Assembly (NCBI GenBank): GCA_947259505.1
Contig: CAMYLT010000008.1
Location: forward strand, 558,001-622,000
Source of the DNA: an uncultured Porticoccus sp.
GTDB taxonomy: Bacteria > Pseudomonadota > Gammaproteobacteria > Pseudomonadales > Porticoccaceae
Direction: 5' to 3'
DNA: 64,000 nt
Below the pieces are notes generated by a model that was given only the letters and a program-made list of their open reading frames with translations, had not been told where the DNA came from and searched no databases. Shown piece after piece: positions 35,726 to 46,071 of the stretch (its first letter is position 1; every line of letters begins with the position of its first letter). Both the position numbers and the translations under genes were made by a program.

Positions 35726-36393
35726 TGATTCAGTCCTGACAATGCGGCGGCAGCCGCTTTTTTCTCGGCAGCGCGCCTGCTACTACCTTCGCCTCGGGTG
35801 GGTGCAGCAAGTCCCTCAACCACACATTGCACTGTAAATCGCTGGTTGTGTACCTCCCCAGAGATATCTATTACTTCATAGGTCGGCAAGCTTTTACCCT
35901 TGGCTTGGAGCAACTCTTGTAGTTGTGTCTTAGGATCTTTGAGGCTGGTATTCAAAACATTGTCCAGTCGACCGGCAAACCAGCCAAGCACTGTGTTCTC
36001 ACAGGCCGCCATCCCCCCATCCAAGTAGATCGCTCCGATAATTGCTTCCACGGCATCGGCCAGAATGGATTCCCGGCGGTGACCGCCGCTTTTCATTTCG
36101 CCGCCACCGAGCTTAATGTGTTCGCCCAGCTCCAGCTCTTGCGCAATGACCGCAAGGGTGACGCCCTTCACCAGGTTGGCCCTGTAACGACTGAGGTCAC
36201 CTTCGCTGGTATCAGGAAGGCGCTGAAAAAGAGCATGACCGATAATGAAATTGAGCGCAGCATCACCGAGAAACTCAAGCCTTTCATTATTTTCGGCACC
36301 GTAACTGCGGTGTGTCAGGGCGAGATCAAACAGGGCCTGATCTTTGAATTGATAGCCTATACGCTTAAGTAGTCTCTGTTTGTTGATATTCAC
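35722..36393 (-). CDS. rnc: Ribonuclease III
   Basis: About 223 residues. Cuts double-stranded RNA in rRNA and mRNA processing. Signature [19 protein letters not shown], second metal glutamate in [18 protein letters not shown], and a C-terminal dsRNA-binding domain ([20 protein letters not shown] ... [14 protein letters not shown]). The start is uncertain: GTG at 36393 gives a family-like N-terminus ([16 protein letters not shown]), while the first ATG in frame (36459) lies inside the DUF4845 gene and adds an atypical hydrophobic head. Confidence 0.92.
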   Translation of the reverse strand: MNINKQRLLKRIGYQFKDQALFDLALTHRSYGAENNERLEFLGDAALNFIIGHALFQRLPDTSEGDLSRYRANLVKGVTLAVIAQELELGEHIKLGGGEMKSGGHRRESILADAVEAIIGAIYLDGGMAACENTVLGWFAGRLDNVLNTSLKDPKTQLQELLQAKGKSLPTYEVIDISGEVHNQRFTVQCVVEGLAAPTRGEGSSRRAAEKKAAAAALSGLNQ

Positions 36394-36415
36394 CCTTTGG
36401 TCTGCAACAGAGGTG

Positions 36416-36781
36416 TTATTTGGAGCTGTCGTAGCTGTTATTAAAGCGAACAACCACATCCAGATTTGCCATGAAATTCACCCTTTTCTCATAGTTAAGG
36501 GTTACTAGGGTCCGAGTTTTTTCGCGTTCAATTTTAATGTCTTTCATATCAATATCGCGGACATTGTTTATGTCGAAAAACGCCGCCAGCTTTTTGCGCA
36601 CATCTTTGTCTGTCATGGTATGGATATTCTCTTCCGCCAAGGAGTCCATGGCGGCCTTAACAAATGAGTTATCCAGATAAAGCGGCCCTACTTTGAGTCC
36701 TGCCGTGATAAAGAAACCGACAATGGCCAATGTAACCAGCATCCCTAATACGGTCATTCCTTTCTGCTTATGGTGCTTCAT
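36416..36781 (-). CDS. DUF4845 inner-membrane protein
   Basis: 121 residues. One N-terminal membrane segment (GMTVLGMLVTLAIVGFFITAG) preceded by a pilin-like basic head, then GLKVGPLYLDNSFVKAAMDS, a pattern of DUF4845. The family is regularly found between lepB and rnc in gammaproteobacteria; its function is unknown. It sits 31 bp after lepB. Confidence 0.85.
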   Translation of the reverse strand: MKHHKQKGMTVLGMLVTLAIVGFFITAGLKVGPLYLDNSFVKAAMDSLAEENIHTMTDKDVRKKLAAFFDINNVRDIDMKDIKIEREKTRTLVTLNYEKRVNFMANLDVVVRFNNSYDSSK

Positions 36782-36812
36782 ATGTGCTTCTCCAATGTCA
36801 CTTGGCCGAATA

Positions 36813-37565
36813 TTACTGAATTCTGCCTACGCGGTCGAAACTGGGCAGGCTGACGAAGGAGTCCCAGTGCATCCAGATAACGACGGCTTTACCAACAATA
36901 TTCTTTTCTGGCACTGCCCCCCAGACGCGACTGTCACTACTATTGTCACGATTGTCACCCATCATAAAGTAATGGCCGTCAGGGACAATATAGGAAAAGT
37001 TGCGCCCCAGGGGACCAGGAATTTTACTTTTCTGAATTCGGTGGACAACATTGCCGAGGACTTCATTTTTCAATTCAAAGCGAGAGTCTCTGGACAGCTC
37101 GTCCACCGCTTGCTGTTCCGCAGGTTTGCCATTGACGAAAAGTTGGTTATTGAAAACACTAATTTCATCGCCGGGCAGACCAATAACCCGCTTAATGAAA
37201 TAACGGTCATCTTCGGGCGGAAAGAAGACCATCACCTCGCCACGCCGTGGTTCATTGACAGGAATAACCTTGGTGCCGATAACGGGTAATCGCACCCCGT
37301 ATGAAAATTTATTTACAAGGATGAAATCCCCCACCTTAAGGGTGGGAATCATGGAGCCAGAAGGGATTTGAAATGGTTCGAACAGGAATGAGCGCAGCAC
37401 AAAAACCAGCAATAGCACGGGGAAAAATGAGCCACTGTATTCAATCCAAGAAGGAACGGGTTGTTCGGGATGACGGCGTTTCGCAAGAAATAGCCGATCA
37501 GCAAACCAAACGATCCCGGAAACAACAACCAGAATAAATAATATCAGTGGAAAGTCGATATCCAT
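36813..37565 (-). CDS. lepB: Signal peptidase I
   Basis: 250 residues from ATG at 37565, seven bases after the lepA stop. Inner-membrane serine/lysine protease cutting Sec and Tat signal peptides. Two N-terminal membrane segments, then the catalytic serine in IPSGSMIPTL, the general-base lysine in RYFIKRVIGLPGDE, and GDNRDNSSDSRVWG. The longer frame to 37625 would overlap lepA. Confidence 0.95.
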   Translation of the reverse strand: MDIDFPLILFILVVVSGIVWFADRLFLAKRRHPEQPVPSWIEYSGSFFPVLLLVFVLRSFLFEPFQIPSGSMIPTLKVGDFILVNKFSYGVRLPVIGTKVIPVNEPRRGEVMVFFPPEDDRYFIKRVIGLPGDEISVFNNQLFVNGKPAEQQAVDELSRDSRFELKNEVLGNVVHRIQKSKIPGPLGRNFSYIVPDGHYFMMGDNRDNSSDSRVWGAVPEKNIVGKAVVIWMHWDSFVSLPSFDRVGRIQ

Positions 37566-37572
37566 TGTTGCC

Positions 37573-39372
37573 TCAGCTATCCGTTTTGAGCACTGCGAGG
37601 AATGCTTCCTGGGGAATCTCCACATTACCCACTTGCTTCATACGCTTTTTACCTTCTTTCTGCTTCTCCAGCAGTTTTTTCTTGCGACTCACATCGCCAC
37701 CATAACATTTTGCTGTGACATTTTTGCGCAGCGCTTTCACCGTGGTCCGAGCAATGACATGGCCACCAATAGCAGCTTGAATGGCCACATCAAACATCTG
37801 TCGTGGAATCAACTCGCGCATTTTTTCAGTAAGCTGACGCCCTTTGTACTGGGAGTTCGCACGGTGAATAATCAATGCCAGAGCATCCACCTTATCGCCA
37901 TTAATCAGTACGTCAAGCCTGACCAGCGGTGCTGGCTGAAAGCGCGTAAAGCTATAGTCCAGTGAAGCAAATCCACGACTGACGGACTTTAATCGATCGA
38001 AAAAGTCCATTACTACTTCACTCATAGGCAGCTCATAGGTCAGGGAAACCTGCCCGCCAACAAACAGCATGTCCTTCTGGACACCTCTTTTCTCAACACA
38101 TAAGTTGATCACATTGCCGAGGTAGTCCTTTGGCACCAGGATATTGGCCTCACAGAGTGGTTCCCGCATCTCATCTATATATGCAGGATCAGGCATATTG
38201 GAGGGATTAGAAATGTGGATGACAGAACCATCTGTTTTCAACACCTCGTAGACCACAGTCGGGGCGGTCGTGATGAGATCAAGATCGTACTCCCGTTCCA
38301 GACGTTCCTGGATAATTTCCATGTGCAGCATGCCAAGGAAACCACAGCGAAAACCGAATCCGAGGGCATCAGAGCTCTCCGGCTCATAGAACAACGAAGC
38401 ATCATTGAGCGTCAGTTTGCCCAGCGCATCACGAAAATCCTCAAAATCATCTGAGCTGACCGGAAACATACCGGCATAGACCTGGGGCTTAACCCGCTGA
38501 AAACCTGGCAAGGCAGCTACATTAGGCGTATTGCTATGAGTAAACGTATCCCCCACTGGGGCACCATGAATATCCTTGATGCCCGCGACCACAAAGCCAA
38601 CCTCTCCGGCTCTCAACACGCCGGTTTCTTTACGCTTTGGTGTGAAAACACCAATATTGTCAACGATGTGAGCTTTGCCAATGGATTTGGCGATGAGCTT
38701 ATCCTTAACCTTCAGAGTACCCTGAGTGACTCGCACCAATGAGACAACACCAAGATAATTATCAAACCAGGAGTCGATAATCAGGGCTTGAAGTGGAGCG
38801 TCAACGTCACCCACCGGGGCTGGTATTTTCGCAACCAACTCTTCAAGAATGTCGTCAATACCTAGACCGGTTTTGGCACTACAACGAACAGCATCATGGG
38901 CATCGATGCCAATGATATCTTCGATTTCAGCCATCACCTTGTCGGGATCAGCCTGGGGCAAATCCATCTTGTTCAACACGGGAATAACTTCCAGCCCCTG
39001 AGCAATCGCGGTATAACAGTTGGCTACGGACTGCGCCTCAACCCCTTGTCCGGCATCCACTACCAGCAATGCGCCCTCGCAGGCCGCCAACGACCTGGAG
39101 ACTTCATACGAAAAATCCACATGCCCAGGGGTGTCAATAAAGTTCAGCTGGTATGTTTTGCCATCCCGGGCCTTGTAATCAAGGGTCACACTCTGGGCTT
39201 TAATGGTGATGCCCCGCTCCCTTTCAATATCCATGGAGTCGAGGACTTGCGCTGCCATTTCACGCTCAGCAAGCCCCCCACAGACCTGAATAAAACGATC
39301 TGCAATAGTGGATTTTCCGTGGTCAATATGGGCAATAATGGAAAAATTTCGGATGTGACTCAGATCTGACAC
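37573..39372 (-). CDS. lepA: Elongation factor 4 (LepA)
   Basis: 599 residues. Ribosome-binding GTPase that back-translocates or aids 30S assembly. N-terminal [20 protein letters not shown], switch region [39 protein letters not shown], and a LepA-specific C-terminal domain ending near [18 protein letters not shown]. The lepA-lepB pair is conserved in the phylum. The 140-bp region to the protease gene has no other feature. Confidence 0.97.
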   Translation of the reverse strand: MSDLSHIRNFSIIAHIDHGKSTIADRFIQVCGGLAEREMAAQVLDSMDIERERGITIKAQSVTLDYKARDGKTYQLNFIDTPGHVDFSYEVSRSLAACEGALLVVDAGQGVEAQSVANCYTAIAQGLEVIPVLNKMDLPQADPDKVMAEIEDIIGIDAHDAVRCSAKTGLGIDDILEELVAKIPAPVGDVDAPLQALIIDSWFDNYLGVVSLVRVTQGTLKVKDKLIAKSIGKAHIVDNIGVFTPKRKETGVLRAGEVGFVVAGIKDIHGAPVGDTFTHSNTPNVAALPGFQRVKPQVYAGMFPVSSDDFEDFRDALGKLTLNDASLFYEPESSDALGFGFRCGFLGMLHMEIIQERLEREYDLDLITTAPTVVYEVLKTDGSVIHISNPSNMPDPAYIDEMREPLCEANILVPKDYLGNVINLCVEKRGVQKDMLFVGGQVSLTYELPMSEVVMDFFDRLKSVSRGFASLDYSFTRFQPAPLVRLDVLINGDKVDALALIIHRANSQYKGRQLTEKMRELIPRQMFDVAIQAAIGGHVIARTTVKALRKNVTAKCYGGDVSRKKKLLEKQKEGKKRMKQVGNVEIPQEAFLAVLKTDS

Positions 39373-39512
39373 AGCTGCTTATTCTGGTAGGGGACAAGAG
39401 ATGTCCGGGGTTAATTTTAGGCCGAGCAGTCTAGCGTATTTGCCTAGTACACGCTACGCATTGCTGGAATTCGCCTGTCTGCCATAACAGTTGGCAAATG
39501 AAACAATCACTT

Positions 39513-40607
39513 TTATTCTGGATTCGCCACCGGCGTTGGTTCTGACAATTCGCCAATAGTGATTGTCACGCGTTGGCGAACACCCTCACGAATTAATTCG
39601 GCAACCACCTGATCCCCCGGCACCAACAATCCCGCGACCTGGGGCAAAGTGCCTGAGTTGATAATTTTTCGGGCATGTAAGGACAAGATGATGTCGCCAG
39701 CCTGAATGCCCGCCTTGTCGGCAGGACTCCCTACTTCCACTTGTGCGATGAAAGCACCCAGAGTCTGCTCAAGCCCTGCCGCCCTAGCCAATTTTTTATC
39801 TACATCCCGGGCATAAACGCCTAACCAACCGCGGGCTACCCTGCCCTTATTTTTCAATTGACGAATGACCTCCATTGCTATGCCTGAAGGGATAGCGAAG
39901 GACAAACCAATAGACCCTCCACCCGGTTTAGAAAAGATCTGTGAATTGATGCCTACCACCTTCCCCGCCAAATTCAACAACGGTCCTCCAGAGCTGCCGG
40001 GGTTGGTCGCCACATCACTTTGTATAAAGGGTACATAGTTATCGCCCCCTTCAGTGGGAATGCTACGTCCTATTGCGCTGATAATCCCCACGCTAGCACT
40101 GAAGTCGAGACCAAAAGGCGCCCCGATGGCCACCACCCATTGCCCGACTTTTATACTTTCAGGTACTGCGAACGCTAGCATTGGCAACTTTTGGGCATCG
40201 ATCTTCAGCAAAGCCAAATCTGAACGAGCATCCATACCCACCACCTTGGCCTCAAAGATTCGATGATCTATCAACTTGACACTAATCTGGCTGGCACCGG
40301 ACACGACATGCTGATTAGTTAGCACATAGCCATCTTCAGAGATGATGAATCCTGAGCCAGTAGCACGTGTCTCAGGGCTTTCGCCGGATCGGTGCTCAAA
40401 AAAATCGTGATAAGTATCTGGCAGAGACTGTTCTGGTGGTGACGGGGAAGTCACATCTTCAAATTCTTCAGAGGTATCGATTCGAACAACAGCGGGGGAT
40501 GCTTTGCTGATCAGTTCATTAAAATCGGGGCCGTCATGTGCAAATGCTGTGTGCCAGGCACATGAGATGACAATCAATACGCACTGCACGAAACGGTGGT
40601 ATGGCAT
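39513..40607 (-). CDS. Periplasmic serine protease, Do/DegQ (MucD-like), single PDZ
   Basis: About 364 residues from ATG at 40607 (an ATG at 40622 is also in frame). Signal peptide CVLIVISCAWHTAFA. Trypsin-like triad: His in GYVLTNQHVV, Asp in RSDLALLKI, Ser in NPGSSGGPLLN. One PDZ domain follows (RGWLGVYARDV to the end). MucD/DegP proteins have two PDZ domains and about 450-475 residues, so the second seems lost; DegS has one PDZ but is anchored. Downstream of rseABC, where mucD sits in Pseudomonas, so a sigma-E envelope-stress role is likely. Confidence 0.85.
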   Translation of the reverse strand: MPYHRFVQCVLIVISCAWHTAFAHDGPDFNELISKASPAVVRIDTSEEFEDVTSPSPPEQSLPDTYHDFFEHRSGESPETRATGSGFIISEDGYVLTNQHVVSGASQISVKLIDHRIFEAKVVGMDARSDLALLKIDAQKLPMLAFAVPESIKVGQWVVAIGAPFGLDFSASVGIISAIGRSIPTEGGDNYVPFIQSDVATNPGSSGGPLLNLAGKVVGINSQIFSKPGGGSIGLSFAIPSGIAMEVIRQLKNKGRVARGWLGVYARDVDKKLARAAGLEQTLGAFIAQVEVGSPADKAGIQAGDIILSLHARKIINSGTLPQVAGLLVPGDQVVAELIREGVRQRVTITIGELSEPTPVANPE

Positions 40608-40666
40608 GAGGTCTCCCATCAAAATGGTATGCCGTCAAACCTGACTATTCTTCGTAAAAATGCGAA

Positions 40667-41122
40667 CTATGAATGGCCAAGCGCTGACAAGCGCTCCAGA
40701 AGTATTGGTTGTACTCTGTCATTATTTTTATTGAGTATCGAATGCAGCCTCGCTGCCATGCCTCCAGCAAGTAGGCCCAGGATCGCCCCGACAGCGACAA
40801 CCACGTCTGACATTGAGACAGTAGATGCTACCAGAGCGCCAAGCACCAACATCAACAATGGCAGCAAATAGATCAGCAAGGTGCCATGCACCAACACATC
40901 CTCGGGAATACCGATAACGACTTGGTCATCAGGGCGGATATTACGGAGATCACAGTCTCCGGGTAATACACGAATAGCCGCAGGTTTACCCGCAAAGCGC
41001 GCGAGCGCACCCTGACCGCAACCTTTTTGCACAGCACAACTGTGGCAGGCAGACCGCTGGATGGTTTCAATCCAGAGACCGTCAGGTTCCAATGCAATGA
41101 CGCGCCCGGTTTCTTTAATCAC
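40667..41122 (-). CDS. rseC: RseC/MucC family positive regulator of sigma-E
   Basis: 151 residues. N-terminal cysteine-rich cytoplasmic domain (RSACHSCAVQKGCGQG) and two membrane segments (LLIYLLPLLMLVLGALVA and VVVAVGAILGLLAGGMAA). Fits RseC by architecture and by place after rseB. Related proteins reduce SoxR. Modest effect on the sigma-E pathway is known; mechanism unclear. Confidence 0.87.
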   Translation of the reverse strand: MIKETGRVIALEPDGLWIETIQRSACHSCAVQKGCGQGALARFAGKPAAIRVLPGDCDLRNIRPDDQVVIGIPEDVLVHGTLLIYLLPLLMLVLGALVASTVSMSDVVVAVGAILGLLAGGMAARLHSILNKNNDRVQPILLERLSALGHS

Positions 41123-41190
41123 CCGTTAAAGGCTCCCAATGAGAATATCCATTGACCACTATAGCGCACATGATGTGAGTCACGACAATA

Positions 41191-42159
41191 CTACGGGGCG
41201 GTCGGTGTAACTGGCCTCACTGATTGCATCACCAGCTTGGCGGTTTCTACCGGGATTTCCCCGACAACACAGATAACATATTGGCGATTATTCACACTGA
41301 TTCTAGACAGGTAAGCCGCCGTGGCGCCTCGTTGTGCTTGCATTTGAGGAAAATCGGCGGCCATATCAGGATCAATAAAGAGTGAAAACACTGACAGGCC
41401 ATCGGTGTAGATCAACGTTTCCCTACCCGTCTCAGCAGAAATTTCATGTCCAGCCATGTTATAACCCGGGGGCAACCAGGCTGGATTCCAATTAGGTGAA
41501 GACAATTGAATCGCTCCATGATCGAGACAAGGAGCTGCATCTTCTGAAATCTGATAATGCTCGTTGGCTGCGGAACCCAAATCTGAATCAGCAATAGTGT
41601 CGCCAATCTGGATATCCACATATTGAAAACGCTCTAAAACCCTGCTGTTATTTCCTATCAACATGGATTGCAGCAACAGCCCCGTGTCTTTATCAAGACC
41701 CAACACATAGCCATATCGATGTTCATCCAAGGGGACTACGTGGAGGATATTGACATCGCGACCCGCAATCCGATCATCCGGTTTTACCTGGACAATGTAA
41801 TGCTTTTCCAAATGATGTTTTGAAATGTTGGCTATGCCCGCTGCATTACCTCGCAACATGGCATCCCCCAAGCGCTGACAATTGACATCTTCTCCGTGTC
41901 GGATGACTTCTTGTTCAGGGCCACTGAGTAACACCAAGCGCTCAACTTCATGACCAGCCTTGATGGCATGAAAAACCTTGACGGTTTTTAGCGTGCCGCC
42001 ATGTTCATAGGTAAAGATGCCGCTGTAATTAAGTTGCCGATTTGCAATAGCCATCTGCTTCAGGAGTTCTTCACCCGAAGCAGTGGTCTCAATTGCTAGG
42101 ACTTGTGCTTGAAAAAAAACACCGGCAAGGATGACTGCACAACACCTTGTCAAAAACAT
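41191..42159 (-). CDS. rseB: Sigma-E regulatory protein RseB/MucB
   Basis: 322 residues from ATG at 42159, 13 bp after the rseA stop. Periplasmic, with signal peptide FLTRCCAVILAGVFFQAQVLA. It binds the periplasmic part of RseA and protects it from DegS-type cleavage until lipoprotein or LPS signals appear. Family motifs: LNYSGIFTYEHGGTLKTVKV and WLPPGYNMAGHE. The longer frame (to 42240) overlaps rseA. Confidence 0.9.
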   Translation of the reverse strand: MFLTRCCAVILAGVFFQAQVLAIETTASGEELLKQMAIANRQLNYSGIFTYEHGGTLKTVKVFHAIKAGHEVERLVLLSGPEQEVIRHGEDVNCQRLGDAMLRGNAAGIANISKHHLEKHYIVQVKPDDRIAGRDVNILHVVPLDEHRYGYVLGLDKDTGLLLQSMLIGNNSRVLERFQYVDIQIGDTIADSDLGSAANEHYQISEDAAPCLDHGAIQLSSPNWNPAWLPPGYNMAGHEISAETGRETLIYTDGLSVFSLFIDPDMAADFPQMQAQRGATAAYLSRISVNNRQYVICVVGEIPVETAKLVMQSVRPVTPTAP

Positions 42160-42172
42160 GAATGAATTGAAA

Positions 42173-42826
42173 TCAATAATCCTGAGTGGCAGGCATACGC
42201 GCATAGGGCAGCATACCCTGATTGGTGTTAAAGGCTGCATGCTCTGTGTGGCGGCTCATTAGTTCATTTAGGTAGGCTTGCACCTGCTCACGTGTCACCT
42301 CGTCAGGAGCCATTTCCTTGACAACGATTACTGGCTGTGGGGCCCGATAGTTACTCGGTTCAGAGCTGGCACTGACAGTCCGGGCTGTTACGGCTGGAAT
42401 ACCAAAATCAGCAGCGGTTCTAAGCTGGGGATTGACGAAGTTCACCTGAACATCATCGACAGAGGCAATCGGTGCAGAGAGTCCGTTTGGTTGACTGTAT
42501 TGCTGTACACCGACAATGGCAACAGCTGCGACCGAGGCTGCAATTGCAAAGCGCCCGAGGGGCTTCATCATGCGGGAAATGACAGCGTTTTTGCCCAGTG
42601 TAGGCTCATCTTCAAGCGCAGCCCGTATGGACGATGAGTAATCAATAACATGGGGCGGGAGGTCTCGGCGCATGGCGGAAGCCGCCAATTGGTAACGGCG
42701 CCATGTATCGCGTAGTTCATCAGATTGGGCGGAGCTTTTAAGAGTGCGATGAAGTTCAAGTTCGCTTGCTTCACCGTCCATAAGTGCTGAAAGAGTCTCT
42801 TTTTCGCGGATGTTATGCTCACTCAT
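42173..42826 (-). CDS. rseA: Anti-sigma-E factor RseA/MucA
   Basis: 217 residues. N-terminal cytoplasmic sigma-binding domain (EKETLSALMDGEASELEL ... WRRYQLAASAMRRDLP), one membrane segment (FAIAASVAAVAIVGVQQY) and a periplasmic tail. It holds RpoE inactive until regulated proteolysis. Order rpoE-rseA-rseB-rseC is intact; a 156-bp spacer without features separates it from rpoE. Confidence 0.92.
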   Translation of the reverse strand: MSEHNIREKETLSALMDGEASELELHRTLKSSAQSDELRDTWRRYQLAASAMRRDLPPHVIDYSSSIRAALEDEPTLGKNAVISRMMKPLGRFAIAASVAAVAIVGVQQYSQPNGLSAPIASVDDVQVNFVNPQLRTAADFGIPAVTARTVSASSEPSNYRAPQPVIVVKEMAPDEVTREQVQAYLNELMSRHTEHAAFNTNQGMLPYARMPATQDY

Positions 42827-42982
42827 AACTTAAACCTGCCTTATCTGAGGTTATTTTAAGTCTGCCACACACTGTGCCAGAGCTCTACTCAATTCTCACG
42901 CCAGCTGCCAACTACATCTACCATAAACTGGAAACCACTTGTGAGACTCAGCAAGATAGAAAAGGTTCAACTCGTTACCTAA

Positions 42983-43567
42983 CTATCCTTCCAACATCTT
43001 GATTTTTTGATCAATGGCTTCCCGTGCCCTAAAAATGCGCGATCTCACTGTGCCGACAGGACAATCCATAATCTCGGCAATTTCTTCATAACTCAGACCC
43101 TCAAACTCACGCAAAGTTACCGCAGTACGCAAATCCTCGGGGAGGTTTTTTATCGCCTGATCTACAGCAGCCTCAAGTTCGTCCCGGTAAAGCAGATTTT
43201 CAGGTGAATCGATATCCCGAAGCCGATCACTCCCCTCGAAATAATCAGCCTCCTCCGCGTCAACATCACTGGCGGGTGGTCGACGATTCTTGGCAACCAG
43301 ATAATTTTTAGCCGTATTGACCGCAATTCGGTACAACCATGTGTAGAACGCGCTTTCGCCACGGAATTTTGCCAATGCCCGGTAGGCCTTGATAAAGGCC
43401 TCTTGAACCACGTCATTAACCTCATCAAAGTCCTTGACGTAACGGCTGACAATGGCATGAACCTTGTACTGGTACTTCATCACAAGCAAGTCAAAGGCGC
43501 GCTTGTCCCCCTTCTGGACTCGGGCTACCAATAACTTATCGCTGTCTGATGCCTGCTCGGCTTCCAT
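42983..43567 (-). CDS. rpoE: RNA polymerase sigma-E (AlgU) factor
   Basis: 194 residues from ATG at 43567. Extracytoplasmic-function sigma factor for envelope stress. Region 2: FDLLVMKYQYKVHAIVSRYV and DVVQEAFIKAYRALAKFRGE; region 4: LREFEGLSYEEIAEIMDCPV followed by GTVRSRIFRAREAI. Very close to E. coli RpoE and Pseudomonas AlgU. It is preceded by a sigma-E-like promoter, indicating autoregulation, and is divergent from nadB, as in E. coli. Confidence 0.96.
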   Translation of the reverse strand: MEAEQASDSDKLLVARVQKGDKRAFDLLVMKYQYKVHAIVSRYVKDFDEVNDVVQEAFIKAYRALAKFRGESAFYTWLYRIAVNTAKNYLVAKNRRPPASDVDAEEADYFEGSDRLRDIDSPENLLYRDELEAAVDQAIKNLPEDLRTAVTLREFEGLSYEEIAEIMDCPVGTVRSRIFRAREAIDQKIKMLEG

Positions 43568-43606
43568 AACTACTCCAGTATATACCCGCACGCCTTCAGG
43601 CAGTTG

Positions 43607-43633
43607 CTAGACAATGCCTATCAGAAATAGTTC
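43607..43633 (-). promoter_or_regulatory. Sigma-E-type autoregulatory promoter of rpoE
   Basis: On the minus strand: -35 GAACTA (43633-43628), a 16-bp spacer, -10 TCTAG (43611-43607). The known sigma-E/AlgU consensus is GAACTT-N16-TCTGA. The expected transcript start gives a leader of about 30 bases before the rpoE ATG. Confidence 0.7.
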
Positions 43634-43722
43634 GCGGGAAACCAATGATATGCCACCGGTATTCATTTTTGGCCCGCTATACTATCATGCCAATCATTCC
43701 ATTCTAGGACTTAGCCTCGTCG

Positions 43723-45345
43723 ATGAAGAAAACGTGCCACCACGATGTGTTGGTCATTGGCAGCGGCGCTGCCGGTATGACAGTTGCCCTCCAGCTAGCC
43801 GATCAGTACCAGGTAGCCCTCCTTAGCAAAAGCGCCATCAAATCTGGGTCCACCTGGTATGCCCAAGGCGGCATTGCAGCTGTTTTTGATAGCGAAGACT
43901 CCACAGAGTCTCATATACAGGATACCTTGATTGCCGGTGCCGGGCTCTGTCATGACGACGCCGTTCGGTACACTGTTGAAAATGGCCCCGACGCAATCCG
44001 CTGGCTGGTTGAGCAGGGCGTCAAATTCACCCTCAATCATGACAACGACGATTACCACCTGACCCGAGAAGGTGGCCACAGCCACCGCCGTATCTTGCAT
44101 ACTGCCGATGCCACCGGGCGAGAAGTTTCTACATCCCTGGCAGAACAAGTTTTGCAGCACCCTGCTATTGATGTTTACGAAGATCATGTGGTCGTGGATC
44201 TGATCACTCAGGCAGATCACGATTCGAGCAGAATTCGCTGCACCGGCGCTTATGTACTGGATAATCAGAAAGACCGGGTCTGTGCTTTTCAAGCCAAGGT
44301 GGTTGTTCTGGCCACTGGTGGTGCGAGCAAGGCCTATCTCTACACGACCAACCCAGATGGCGCCTCTGGTGACGGCATCGCTGTAGCTTGGCGCCGCGGA
44401 TGCCGTGTCGCCAATATGGAATTTAACCAATTCCATCCCACCTGCCTCTACCACCCCAACGCCAAAGCCTTTTTGGTTACCGAGGCCCTGCGCGGCGAAG
44501 GTGCCTATCTCCGATTACCCAGTGGTGAACGTTTCATGGACAAGTTTCACCCAGAGGGTGAACTGGCTCCTCGAGACATCGTCGCCCGCGCCATTGACCA
44601 CGAAATGAAACGCCTGGGCAGCGATTGTGTTTTTCTCGATATATCACACCGCTCTCCAGAATTCCTGGAAAGCCACTTCCCCACGGTGAAAGCCCAGTGC
44701 TTGGCCTATGGTATCGATATCACCAGAGAGCCCATTCCGGTAGTACCTGCAGCCCACTACACCTGTGGCGGCATCGTGGTCAACAAAAAAGGCCAGACAG
44801 ACTTATGGAATCTGTATGCCATTGGCGAGACGGCATTTACTGGCCTGCACGGCGCCAACCGCATGGCCAGCAATTCGCTGGTGGAGTGCGTGGTGTATGG
44901 GCAAGCCGCGGCTAAAGCGATCAAAGAAAGTATCGATAATATTACTGATCCCGAAGCTGTGCGCCCCTGGGATGAAACACGTGTGACTCACTCCGATGAA
45001 GACGTGGTGATATCTCACAATTGGGACGAATTGCGACGCTTTATGTGGGACTACGTGGGCATTGTCCGCACCAAAAAACGCCTGGAGCGTGCTCACCACA
45101 GAGTTAAATTGTTGCAACAGGAAATCCAGGAGTACTACAGCAATTACAAAATCACGCGCGACTTGCTGGAACTCCGCAATTTGGTGCTGGTAGCAGAGCT
45201 CATCATCCGCTCTGCGGAACAGCGAAAAGAAAGTCGCGGTCTGCACTACACACTGGATTACCCGGAAACGTCACCGATTGCCAAGGACACCATCATGGTG
45301 CCGATCAACTTTGCGGCACAAAATATTATCGTCAGGAAGAATTAG
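43723..45345 (+). CDS. nadB: L-aspartate oxidase
   Basis: 540 residues. FAD enzyme making iminoaspartate for NAD synthesis. N-terminal [33 protein letters not shown], the substrate loop with [19 protein letters not shown], and [34 protein letters not shown] near the C-terminal third. Full length. Divergent from rpoE, and its end overlaps the convergent ygfX by 14 bases. Confidence 0.96.
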   Translation: MKKTCHHDVLVIGSGAAGMTVALQLADQYQVALLSKSAIKSGSTWYAQGGIAAVFDSEDSTESHIQDTLIAGAGLCHDDAVRYTVENGPDAIRWLVEQGVKFTLNHDNDDYHLTREGGHSHRRILHTADATGREVSTSLAEQVLQHPAIDVYEDHVVVDLITQADHDSSRIRCTGAYVLDNQKDRVCAFQAKVVVLATGGASKAYLYTTNPDGASGDGIAVAWRRGCRVANMEFNQFHPTCLYHPNAKAFLVTEALRGEGAYLRLPSGERFMDKFHPEGELAPRDIVARAIDHEMKRLGSDCVFLDISHRSPEFLESHFPTVKAQCLAYGIDITREPIPVVPAAHYTCGGIVVNKKGQTDLWNLYAIGETAFTGLHGANRMASNSLVECVVYGQAAAKAIKESIDNITDPEAVRPWDETRVTHSDEDVVISHNWDELRRFMWDYVGIVRTKKRLERAHHRVKLLQQEIQEYYSNYKITRDLLELRNLVLVAELIIRSAEQRKESRGLHYTLDYPETSPIAKDTIMVPINFAAQNIIVRKN

Positions 45346-45751
45346 CCTTGCCCAGCATCAGCAGCTGACGCAAATGGCGTAACTCCTTGGCACGGGCACT
45401 ATCCGGTAGCAGAGTAACCATCCAACGGCGGCGCCCTCCACGAAAGTTCAGTAACTGCATGCCGGCAAGCCATTGATGACTGATAATCTCAACAGTCTGT
45501 TCCTCCTGTGGTAGCAATAGTGTCCAGATACCACCCCGCCAGCATAGGGCCGTGTATCCAGGGTATCGCCACCGATACGCACATACAGCGAGCGCGCCCA
45601 GCACCACACCAGCAAGGAAAAAAAACCGCCAGCCGGACACTGGACTCAGCGACAACAGACCCAGGGCCAGCATATGGACAAAGACAATCCAGGCCAACAT
45701 CAGCCGGGAGGGTTTAATGACGACCTCAACGGGTCTGTGATCGGGTATCAC
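45332..45751 (-). CDS. ygfX: YgfX (CptA)-like membrane protein
   Basis: 139 residues with two adjacent membrane segments ([19 protein letters not shown] and [17 protein letters not shown]), then a cytoplasmic tail with [11 protein letters not shown]. Matches YgfX, which in E. coli is described as a toxin-like inner-membrane protein or a partner of SdhE. Its ATG overlaps the sdhE gene by 26 bases, so translation is coupled. Confidence 0.8.
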   Translation of the reverse strand: MIPDHRPVEVVIKPSRLMLAWIVFVHMLALGLLSLSPVSGWRFFFLAGVVLGALAVCAYRWRYPGYTALCWRGGIWTLLLPQEEQTVEIISHQWLAGMQLLNFRGGRRRWMVTLLPDSARAKELRHLRQLLMLGKANSS

Positions 45752-45971
45752 GTATGATCTGCACTATCTTCTGCAAATCCGGATCTTCCGGGTCCTCTCG
45801 ACGGAGGAACCAGCCAAACATATCCTGATCTTCACATTCCAACAGACGGTGGTAACGCGCCTTGTCTTCCTCCTCCAGGTTCGGATATATCTTGTCCAGA
45901 AAGGGCAACAACACCAGATCCAGCTCCAGCATGCCTCGCCGGCTCGCCCAGAAAAGTCGATTTCGTTCCAT
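45726..45971 (-). CDS. sdhE: FAD assembly factor SdhE
   Basis: 81 residues. Aids covalent flavinylation of succinate dehydrogenase and fumarate reductase. The RGxxE motif is intact (WASRRGMLELDLVLLPFLD) and the rest (FGWFLRREDPEDPDLQKIV) is typical. Overlaps ygfX. Confidence 0.93.
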   Translation of the reverse strand: MERNRLFWASRRGMLELDLVLLPFLDKIYPNLEEEDKARYHRLLECEDQDMFGWFLRREDPEDPDLQKIVQIIRDTRSQTR

Positions 45972-46071
45972 CAGTTCTTACCTGTCGGTTGTGTCTCGAG
46001 GGACGCCATTATAGTGGATCAGCCTAGGTTAACCCACTAAGATAGCCTCCCTTGATACAAGTGGATTGGTT

